Assembly: GCA_938021445.1 (NCBI GenBank)
Contig: CALIGR010000192.1
Coordinates: forward strand, 1-5,515
Direction of reading: 5' to 3'
Length of the DNA stretch: 5,515 bases
Source: an uncultured Candidatus Altimarinota bacterium
Lineage (GTDB): Bacteria; Patescibacteriota; Gracilibacteria; UBA4473
Part shown: piece by piece, positions 1 to 5,515 of the stretch
Numbering within the stretch: position 1 is the stretch's first letter
How the letters are laid out: each line of letters starts with the position of its first letter
The notes under the pieces: model-generated
The model's database searches: none
The model's input: the letters and a program-made list of their open reading frames with translations, nothing else
Told to the model about the DNA's origin: nothing
Made by a program: the position numbers and the translations under genes

Positions 1-1296
1 GCTCGTCCGCTCCCCAAAAGTCGTCTCAAGGTGTTTGTTGAGCGCTGAGAGGGTCTGGTGAGAGGTAGGCGTCTCCAGCAAATCTTTATTGATCTGCTTG
101 AGGGATTCAACATCTTGAAACTTCAACCACCGGTACAGCCTCTGATTGGTCACAAATTCATTGATGACTTTATACGTCCCGATACCAAAGACGCCCAAGC
201 TCAAAATTTTGAGCGTTGTATACGCATGCCCAAATACCGCATTTTCTATCAAGAATCTGTGCCCTAACCATAAAACCCCAATCCCTCCCAAAAACGCCAG
301 TCCCTGCCGAACTCCACCAACCACTATATACTGCCATTCATGCCGATGATATCTGAGAATCACGTGGGTGAAGAGGAGGAGCTCGAGTGATATAAGTATC
401 AATATCAATGTCCCAAAAAAGAAGGCAGTTTCAGTTGAAAATTCGAAAAATAAAGTTTCTAGTAAAAGTGTTACTAGGGGCATTAAGCCAAATATCATGT
501 AGTTGGTTAGTCCATCGTTATTCCTAAATGAAATGTATGAAAGCCACATGGCTAAAACTAGGAATCCGCCGCCAAGAAAGAAAACTCCAAGTATTTCTAA
601 AAAAGAAAATTGATAGATTAGAATTGCGTTTAATGCAAAAGGAGAGAGTAGTAAAGCAACAAGTGCGATTTGTAATATAATATAATCTAGACCAGTTGCA
701 GAGTTGCGTTCCTTAGAATATCGGATGATGTGCATAGTTGCGATAGTGTCAAAAACTAAAGCTAAAAATAAAAAAAAGTTTCCAAGCGGATTTGGGGATA
801 AAAAAACACCTGATTTGAAAAATATAAAAACTGAAACTGTAGCTACAATTAAAAGCAGAGAGGTTATACCAAATTTATCAATTTTAATTGGTAAGTGGTA
901 TTTACTATTCTTGAGCAAGAAAACACTAAGAGCTAGAGCGAGTGGAGGAGCTAGGTTCAGAAAAAATGCGCCATTAGTTGCAGTTGTAAACTGTATGCCT
1001 TGAAAGTATGTAAGAAAAAATAAAACTTGGAATATTACTAATAATAAAAATGTAAGGTTCAGCTTTTTGTTAATATTTTTTTTTACACTTTTGAAGCGAT
1101 AAATTATGAATGGAAAGAGTAAAAAAAGCCCGGCTAAGAAACTTAAACTCACTATGGATACAGCGGTTTTCTCAGTAGAGAAAACATTCTTAACAATGAC
1201 AGGACCTGCACCAAAAAAAAGAACAGCAATGAAGCGATAAGTATAACTTTTGAATTTATTCTTAAGGTGTGTGTATGGTGTGGTTATTGAAATCAT
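1..1296 (-). CDS. EamA/DMT-type transporter fused to a C-terminal membrane-sensor-like region (3' end outside window)
   Basis: The frame is open for 432 codons from ATG at 1296-1294 to the left edge, with no stop, so the C-terminus is missing. Residues about 15-312 form a ten-helix EamA (drug/metabolite transporter) domain of two repeats. They are paralogous to the C-terminal domain of the upstream RSH protein, sharing PV-VK, SLSFL, PFIIY, FFLNLAP, GGG and DGL-NY motifs. EamA proteins usually export or import small metabolites; no substrate can be read here. Residues about 313-390 add roughly two or three helices (around 323-345 and 362-378) beginning ILRYHRHEW. This pattern is reminiscent of the last helices of 7TM-type sensor histidine kinases. 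Residues 393-432 (with QINKDLLET) look like the linker and first helix of a GAF domain, which is inference. The start overlaps the upstream stop as ATGA, with no clear Shine-Dalgarno, suggesting coupled translation. Codons for residues 1 to about 297 are AT-rich and the remainder is not, as in a chimera. Confidence 0.88.
   Translation of the reverse strand, partial: MISITTPYTHLKNKFKSYTYRFIAVLFFGAGPVIVKNVFSTEKTAVSIVSLSFLAGLFLLFPFIIYRFKSVKKNINKKLNLTFLLLVIFQVLFFLTYFQGIQFTTATNGAFFLNLAPPLALALSVFLLKNSKYHLPIKIDKFGITSLLLIVATVSVFIFFKSGVFLSPNPLGNFFLFLALVFDTIATMHIIRYSKERNSATGLDYIILQIALVALLLSPFALNAILIYQFSFLEILGVFFLGGGFLVLAMWLSYISFRNNDGLTNYMIFGLMPLVTLLLETLFFEFSTETAFFFGTLILILISLELLLFTHVILRYHRHEWQYIVVGGVRQGLAFLGGIGVLWLGHRFLIENAVFGHAYTTLKILSLGVFGIGTYKVINEFVTNQRLYRWLKFQDVESLKQINKDLLETPTSHQTLSALNKHLETTFGERTS
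361..1254 (-). repeat. EamA domain copy 2 (inside the downstream gene)
   Basis: This segment encodes residues about 15-312 of the second minus-strand protein and is the paralogue of the EamA domain at 1335-2231. It keeps the same landmarks in the same order (AGPVIVKNVFS, SLSFL, PFIIYRFK, FFLNLAPPL, LGGG, DGLTNYMIFGLMPL, then membrane E280). Divergence is spread evenly along the domain, so both copies are probably under selection as intact transporter folds. They may act as a heterodimer, as some paired small DMT transporters do, but that is inference. Confidence 0.8.
1293..1296 (-). promoter_or_regulatory. ATGA stop/start overlap (translational coupling)
   Basis: The TGA stop of the RSH-EamA gene (1295-1293) shares bases with the ATG of the next gene (1296-1294). 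The bases before this ATG (minus-strand GTTAAAGTCTTCTTT) contain no purine-rich Shine-Dalgarno. The downstream protein is therefore probably made by termination-reinitiation from the same mRNA, linking its amount to the RSH protein. The overlap is seen directly; coupling is inferred from this common bacterial arrangement. Confidence 0.75.
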
Positions 1297-4200
1297 AAAG
1301 AAGACTTTAACGATCTTTTCTGGCTCTGTGTGTTTACATATTCAGCTAGAGAAGTTGAAACAATTATTAAGAAGCCTCCTATAATAATTGCATAGGTTAA
1401 TGAGTAGCCAAAGAACACCACTTCAACAAAAAGAGCAGCTAATGGTGCAAGATTTAGCATTAAGTAATTAATTAGTCCGTCCGTTTTCTGAAAGGCGATA
1501 TAGGCTAGCCACAGTGCAATAACATGGTTCCCACCACCAATAATAAATATCCCAATTATCTCATTGATACTGAATTCATAGTTTATTAGTCCATAGATGC
1601 TAATTGGTAGGAACAATATAGCTAAAGCTACCATTAAATGACTTATAAACGCGAGTCCAGAAAATGAGTTTTTTAGTTTTACATATTGGATAATCCCAAT
1701 TGTCATTGCAACATCAGCAAGCAATGTGAGTGTAGCTAAAAACTCACCGATATATAAATATGAAGTGCCTCGTATTCCTTGACCATTGAATATCAAAAAA
1801 GTTGCGCCTACTAACCCAATCATAAATGCGATAGAGATCTTAATTAAATCGTTTTTATTTTTTAAGTAATCTATACTTTTTCGCCAAAACAACATTGCAA
1901 AAATTAGTCCCAGCATTGGCGCTAAGTTCAAAAAGAAAGATGCACTGCTAGCATTTATGAACTGAACACTAAGAAAGTAAAAAGTGAAAAAAAACGCATG
2001 AGTTATCACTATAAATAGAAAAGTTTTATTAAGACCTGATTTAGTGTCCCAAGATCTGTTTTTTAAGTGATAAATTATGAAAGGAGCGAGGATTATTGCT
2101 GCGACCAAAAAACTTAAGCTAGTTATAACTATTGAGGCTTTTTCGGAACTAAAAAAATATTTAACTACAACTGGGGTTACTCCAAACAGTATTACTGCAA
2201 CTAACCTCGCACTATAACCAATAATTTTGTCTTTTTGAATTTGTTTCCAATCAGAAGATTCCCGCCCTAGTCTATTGTCTTTAATTGTTAAGTTTTCAAC
2301 ATTATAAGCTATCGGCAGTAAGCTAATAACGAAGAACATCATCGGGATGAGCCAGCTGGCATTGATCAGCTCCAGGTCAAAAATCGCATAAGTAAAGACT
2401 CCAACCGCGAGGAAGTTGATCAGGACACTGAAGACAATGAGTTTTTTGGAGCGGCGAAGACGGCTAGAGTAGTTTCGAAGGGTTTGAGAGAAGAAGAAAT
2501 TAAACCAGATAAGGGGGAGGAGAAGCAGGATGAGGAAGACGTTCTTGAGGAGAAGATTGTCAAAGAGATGATGCTGTTGAAACCAGGTAAGGACTGGCTC
2601 GAGGAGAATCCACGTTATGGCAACAAGCGCGCCGAGCGTCCAGGTTTTATTTTCCTGAACTTTCGACATCAAGATATCAACGTGCTTGATCCGAGGGATC
2701 TTATTAATCGATTCCATAAAGTTATGGAGATTCTTTTTCCGAGGGGCTTTTACATCAATGGTCCACTCAAAAATATTTTCATCTGGTTTTTCATTAAGAA
2801 GCCCGGTGGTGAAAATGATTTGATTCTTGGCCTTAGCCTCATGAACTTGGGCGACGACTTCGCTGTTTTTTCTATATTCACCCTCAAGGCTAAACCGAGC
2901 CGTGGTCATGTGAGAGGTTCGAGGGTCTTGCCAAAAACTCGGCTTGAATGGATTCCAGCTTTGTTTTTCAGGGAGAATGGCCTGGAAGACATTGAACGGG
3001 GAAACGAGGCCTGAGGCGATAGAAGAAAGGAGCTCATCGCGGTCGGTAAATCCGAGTTTCAACTCGATGCGCTGCCACTGCCGGGCATTGAAATCGCTGA
3101 ATTCTCCGTACTGATAAAGATCCCAGTCTCGCTGAAGGAGCTGACGCCCATAGGCAATTTTTTCGGCACTAGATCCGCCCTCAAGGGCTTTCCTAAGGAT
3201 GACTTTCGAATGAGCGGTACTCGTCAGATCCATCCAGTCCCAAGCGGCCTGAGAAGTATTAGCGAGTTTAGTGTCCAGTCTCATTTCTGGCTTCACTTTG
3301 GTACGAAGGGGGAGTGTCTCACCCTTGAGTGAAACAGACTCCGTTTTGAGGGCTTGGCTTTTCTTTTGAAGAAAGACCGCATCAAGCACTGTGGCGCCTT
3401 CGGGCACGAGTGTTTTTTCGTCATCGACGTAGACGATCATGCGTTCGGAGAGGATTTCTTTTTGAACTTGATCGATGAAGTTCTCTGACTGATTTTGAGT
3501 ACTAGAGTTAATGGCCGGGAGATCTCGAAGGAAAACTAGCTGAGAGGATGGTTGAAATTTTTCCTGACTGATGAAGTTAAAATAAGCCCAGCCGTGTTCA
3601 TTTCCCAGGAGCATATCTTCGGTCAAGATCCGAACCATAATCTTGTGATTTTCAGCGGTAATGAGGCTGGTGTAGTAGCCACGATAGCCGTTGCTTTTCG
3701 GTCGAGCGATATAGTCTTTTTCTGCGCCATAAGGGCTTCCGATTTGGTGGACGGCACCGAGAACCTCATAGCAATGACGCTGATCTTTAACGATCAGATC
3801 AAGCGAAAGAACGTCATCAAGAATAAGTTTTTTGTTGGCCTCGAGCACGTTGGTAAGATTTTCCCAGCTATAGTGATAATTGATATTCCATCGTACGGAG
3901 ATTTTGTTATTAAGTTTTTGACTGACTCTATGATGAAACCTTTCATAAATCGAAATGCGTTTTTCATTGGTTTCTCCAAGAAATGCACTGATAGTTTTAA
4001 AGGCTTCAGGCTTGAGGTACTTGAAGCTGTACTTTTCGAGTTCACGAGCCCAGTGAAGATGGCCCATTCGGGCCGCAATGGGGACATAAATACTCAAAGT
4101 TTCTTCGGCTTTTTTGACGCGCTTTTTGACGGTCCGGATAGACTCAAGGGTCTCCATGTTGTGAAGCCGGTCGGCGATTTTGACCAAGAGCACTCGCGGT

Positions 4201-4631
4201 TCGGTTCGAGCGGCTTTGAGGATATTTCGAATCGTTTCTAAATCTTGGGCTTCTTTAGCCGTAATTGTTTCAGATTCAAAATGATGGAGTTTTGACTCTA
4301 CGATCGTCACCCCCTGGACGATACTCAGGACGGTTTTCCCAAAGGCTTTTTTGATTGCACTAGCTTTAACGGAAGTGTCCTCGATGACGTCGTGTAGCAA
4401 GGCGGCAATGAGCGTATCATCATCGGACTGACATTCGGTCAGAATGATCGCGACCTCAATTGGATGTGAGAAATAAGGCTCTCCACCAGCCCTCTTTTGT
4501 TCTTCGTGAGCTTTCGCTCCCATTTCAAAAGCGGCCTCAAGGCGCTTTGGACTTTCTGAGTTGTACTCAGATCGAAGTTCTAGGAGTTGCTGAAAGAGTT
4601 CGTTAAGCATGCGGTGTATACCTGAGACCAT
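1293..4631 (-). CDS. Membrane-bound RelA/SpoT homologue (predicted (p)ppGpp hydrolase) with C-terminal EamA transporter domain
   Basis: Numbering counts from a possible TTG start at 4637. I prefer ATG 4631 (residue 3). ATG 4610 (residue 10) has a weak AGG ten bases upstream. Domains: HD about 25-200; synthetase-like 215-370; TGS 400-460; helical 465-555; ACT-like 578-657; four membrane helices about 666-684, 694-717, 732-753 and 757-778; EamA 803-1101 with ten helices. HD residues needed for Mn-dependent ppGpp 3'-pyrophosphate hydrolysis are all present: R49, H58, H82-D83, E86-D87, D156, N160. The synthetase domain keeps KDYIARPKSNGY (307-318) but lacks the GR-K motif and the catalytic Glu of the EVQIR motif (here MVRIL, 334-338). 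The Zn-finger cysteines of long RSHs are absent. Typical long RSHs are 700-750 residues and soluble. The extra 450 residues are all membrane. The gene is the first of a coupled pair. The RSH call is firm; hydrolase-only activity and any transport role are inferred. Confidence 0.95.
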   Translation of the reverse strand: MVSGIHRMLNELFQQLLELRSEYNSESPKRLEAAFEMGAKAHEEQKRAGGEPYFSHPIEVAIILTECQSDDDTLIAALLHDVIEDTSVKASAIKKAFGKTVLSIVQGVTIVESKLHHFESETITAKEAQDLETIRNILKAARTEPRVLLVKIADRLHNMETLESIRTVKKRVKKAEETLSIYVPIAARMGHLHWARELEKYSFKYLKPEAFKTISAFLGETNEKRISIYERFHHRVSQKLNNKISVRWNINYHYSWENLTNVLEANKKLILDDVLSLDLIVKDQRHCYEVLGAVHQIGSPYGAEKDYIARPKSNGYRGYYTSLITAENHKIMVRILTEDMLLGNEHGWAYFNFISQEKFQPSSQLVFLRDLPAINSSTQNQSENFIDQVQKEILSERMIVYVDDEKTLVPEGATVLDAVFLQKKSQALKTESVSLKGETLPLRTKVKPEMRLDTKLANTSQAAWDWMDLTSTAHSKVILRKALEGGSSAEKIAYGRQLLQRDWDLYQYGEFSDFNARQWQRIELKLGFTDRDELLSSIASGLVSPFNVFQAILPEKQSWNPFKPSFWQDPRTSHMTTARFSLEGEYRKNSEVVAQVHEAKAKNQIIFTTGLLNEKPDENIFEWTIDVKAPRKKNLHNFMESINKIPRIKHVDILMSKVQENKTWTLGALVAITWILLEPVLTWFQQHHLFDNLLLKNVFLILLLLPLIWFNFFFSQTLRNYSSRLRRSKKLIVFSVLINFLAVGVFTYAIFDLELINASWLIPMMFFVISLLPIAYNVENLTIKDNRLGRESSDWKQIQKDKIIGYSARLVAVILFGVTPVVVKYFFSSEKASIVITSLSFLVAAIILAPFIIYHLKNRSWDTKSGLNKTFLFIVITHAFFFTFYFLSVQFINASSASFFLNLAPMLGLIFAMLFWRKSIDYLKNKNDLIKISIAFMIGLVGATFLIFNGQGIRGTSYLYIGEFLATLTLLADVAMTIGIIQYVKLKNSFSGLAFISHLMVALAILFLPISIYGLINYEFSINEIIGIFIIGGGNHVIALWLAYIAFQKTDGLINYLMLNLAPLAALFVEVVFFGYSLTYAIIIGGFLIIVSTSLAEYVNTQSQKRSLKSSL
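1335..2231 (-). repeat. EamA domain copy 1 (inside the RSH gene)
   Basis: This segment encodes residues about 803-1101 of the RSH protein: two EamA repeats of about five helices each. Conserved points include GVTPVVVKYFF, SLSFL, PFIIYHLK, FFLNLAP, IIGGG and DGLINYLMLNLAPL followed by a membrane glutamate (E1072). It aligns nearly without gaps with the EamA domain of the next gene at an offset of about 970 bases. For example, the 13-mer gataaattatgaa occurs at 2069-2081 here and at 1098-1110 in copy 2. I estimate the proteins are about one-third identical, so this is an old duplication or a co-acquired pair, not a recent copy. Confidence 0.8.
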
Positions 4632-4781
4632 AGACAAAAATCATAAAAAATCTAAAAAATGAAGCTGAAAATAAAAAAGGTCTTTAATCCCTTATTTAAA
4701 ACAAAAGAGCGTAAAGAATCTGAAAATCCTCTGAAGACCGGTGCTTGCGTCAGATTTTGAGTCATGACAGTTTAGGCGTTG
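4632..4781. promoter_or_regulatory. Divergent intergenic region, presumed promoters for both directions
   Basis: This gap of about 150 bases lies between the divergently read RSH gene and the plus-strand exported-protein gene, so it should hold both promoters. The side nearest the RSH gene is very AT-rich, with several A-tracts (about 4636-4680). I could not pick a convincing -35/-10 pair on either strand. It contains an 8-base perfect palindrome, GTCATGAC (4761-4768), and a loose 7-base inverted repeat (AATCTGA 4717-4723, TCAGATT 4750-4756). Neither is strong enough to call an operator. Confidence 0.45.
4774..4776 (+). promoter_or_regulatory. Ribosome binding site for the plus-strand gene
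   Basis: The AGG core in TTTAGGCG lies five bases before ATG 4782 and supports that start. An in-frame TTG at 4779 is a less likely alternative. An upstream in-frame ATG at 4764 is excluded because a TAG (4773-4775) follows it. Confidence 0.55.
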
Positions 4782-5515
4782 ATGATTACCCGCAAACAAT
4801 CCCGCCTCCGTACGTTGTGTTTTTTGAGTTTTCTATTTTGTTGGTCTGAAAAGCCCATTCTAGCACAAGCGAATGAGCCAGATTTATTTCATCCTTATGT
4901 GGTCCAATCAGTGATCGAAGACCGGATTGAAGGTTTTACGGGAGTTGAGGAAGACGTATTTGAGACGCTAAGGCAGCGTGTGGAGCTGGAAGATTTAAGC
5001 CTAAATAAGCTCAGTGGACGAGAGAAAAATGGGCTGTCAGTTTTACTTTCTGGTTTTGAGATCAGTGATCAGGGTTTTGGGGTCACGGCAGAGAACCAAA
5101 TACTAAAAACAGAGTCAGCCTGGAATAACTGGGGCATGAGCAAAGGGTTACCAGCTGGCGCCGGGATAATGCTCGCGACACTTTGGGCGGCGCAACAACG
5201 AAGACGTTTAAACCAGCCAAGCGCTTTAAAGCTTCTAATTGAACCAGGAAATAAACCGAAAGTGGCGCCGGTTGATCCTGAAGCATTAGAAGCGAAACTA
5301 AAAACATTAGAGGCTAAAGCTCGAGTAGAAAAAACTTTTATGGGCGACGCTCTAAAAAGTAATAAAAATAGACGACAAGATATTCTCAATGTTTGGAAAA
5401 AGAAAAAATTAGAGCATCCCCAAAATCGTGATCTTAGTCGTTTTTACTCAAAATTGCTTCAGCTCAGAGGAGCGGTGAACAGAGCGGACTCACTTCGCTA
5501 TAGAAAAGCGCTCAG
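4782..5515 (+). CDS. Unrecognised exported / membrane-anchored protein (3' end outside window)
   Basis: The frame is open for 244 codons from ATG 4782 to the right edge, so the C-terminus is missing. I do not recognise the family. Residues 1-30 form a Sec signal peptide: basic n-region (MITRKQSRLR), hydrophobic core around 11-20 and an AQA cleavage site before N31. C20 does not sit in a proper lipobox, so a lipoprotein is unlikely. Residues 31-118 are acidic and polar, probably helical. Residues about 122-137 (GLPAGAGIMLATLWAA) are a possible short membrane helix followed by QQRRRL. By the positive-inside rule this would leave the rest in the cytoplasm. Residues 165-190 (DPEALEAKLKTLEAKARVE) could form a coiled coil. 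Residues 190-244 are strongly basic. The gene is divergent from the RSH operon, with an AGG ribosome site five bases upstream of the start. No functional link to the RSH gene can be shown from sequence. Confidence 0.8.
   Translation, partial: MITRKQSRLRTLCFLSFLFCWSEKPILAQANEPDLFHPYVVQSVIEDRIEGFTGVEEDVFETLRQRVELEDLSLNKLSGREKNGLSVLLSGFEISDQGFGVTAENQILKTESAWNNWGMSKGLPAGAGIMLATLWAAQQRRRLNQPSALKLLIEPGNKPKVAPVDPEALEAKLKTLEAKARVEKTFMGDALKSNKNRRQDILNVWKKKKLEHPQNRDLSRFYSKLLQLRGAVNRADSLRYRKAL

Larger units (their letters stand above)
400..2340. other. AT-rich block with internal breakpoints in both minus-strand genes
   Basis: Hand counts per 60-base line give 42-58% GC for lines from 1 to 420 and 47-50% for 2341-2460. 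Inside the block they give 32-33% at 421-540, 18% at 1021-1080, 32% at 1741-1800 and 30% at 2281-2340. The block contains the 3' third of the RSH gene, the ATGA junction and about the first 297 codons of the next gene: both EamA domains and little else. No transposase, inverted-repeat ends or target-site duplication was seen. Transmembrane coding favours T-rich codons, but the membrane segments outside the block (2341-2640 and 60-360) are not AT-rich. Hydrophobicity alone therefore does not explain the shift. Acquisition from an AT-rich source is the likely explanation. Confidence 0.65.

Noticed and set aside
704..1003. Plus-strand open frame of 99 codons, plus the short plus-strand frames at 58-267 and 146-349
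   Set aside because: All are antisense to the open EamA-sensor frame, which shows strong family motifs.
400..2340. Insertion sequence or transposon as the origin of the AT-rich block
   Set aside because: No transposase, terminal inverted repeats or target duplications were found at the composition breakpoints.
2484..3014. Plus-strand open frame of 176 codons
   Set aside because: It lies wholly antisense to the RSH helical, ACT and membrane regions, which match known families. Its translation has no recognisable pattern.
3794..4087. Minus-strand open frame of 97 codons in another frame
   Set aside because: It overlaps the RSH frame completely, with no separate ribosome site or homology.
3552..4241. 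Plus-strand open frame of 229 codons
   Set aside because: It is antisense to the HD and synthetase-like coding region, whose conserved motifs prove the minus strand codes. The frame is a by-product of codon bias.
4603..4644. Thirteen-codon ORF starting at ATG 4644 and overlapping the RSH start, as a possible leader peptide
   Set aside because: It has no Shine-Dalgarno, no run of regulatory codons and no attenuator hairpin. It is expected by chance in AT-rich sequence.
4761..4768. Palindrome GTCATGAC as an operator
   Set aside because: Eight bases is too short to separate from chance, and no second copy is seen in the intergenic region.
5069..5389. Minus-strand open frames (106 and 74 codons)
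   Set aside because: They are antisense to the plus-strand frame that has a signal peptide and a ribosome site.

Overview
The window holds three protein-coding genes and nothing that looks like an RNA gene, CRISPR array or transposase. Two genes lie in tandem on the minus strand and fill about 84% of the window (4637 down to 1). The third diverges from them on the plus strand (4782 to the right edge). Both outer genes are cut by the window. The code is standard, and a Sec-type signal peptide suggests a bacterium, probably with a Gram-negative-like envelope. I cannot place the lineage. The odd multi-domain fusions recall poorly cultivated phyla with chimeric genes, such as Omnitrophota, but that is only a guess.

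The central gene (1293 to about 4631, minus) encodes an unusual membrane-bound RelA/SpoT homologue (RSH) of about 1112 residues. It has the full soluble order HD hydrolase, synthetase-like, TGS, helical and ACT-like, followed by four transmembrane helices and then a complete ten-helix EamA/DMT transporter domain. The HD (p)ppGpp-hydrolase residues are all present. The synthetase site has lost its signature residues, so the protein looks like a hydrolase-only, membrane-tethered alarmone enzyme. The next gene (1296 to beyond position 1, minus) starts inside the stop codon of the first (ATGA). It carries a second, paralogous EamA domain, followed by about three more membrane helices and the start of what resembles a GAF/sensor module.

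Base composition changes sharply inside both genes. From about 400 to about 2340 the DNA is AT-rich (roughly 18-35% GC in the lines counted by hand), while both flanks are about 42-58% GC. This block contains both EamA domains and the gene junction. Its edges fall inside membrane helices. One reading is that an ancestral protein or gene pair (RSH plus a multi-helix membrane sensor) was interrupted by a block of two EamA transporters, giving two RSH/sensor-transporter chimeras.

A 144-base gap (4638-4781) separates the RSH gene from the divergent gene. The latter encodes an unrecognised exported or membrane-anchored protein with a signal peptide, a possible mid-protein membrane helix and a basic, helical C-terminal part.
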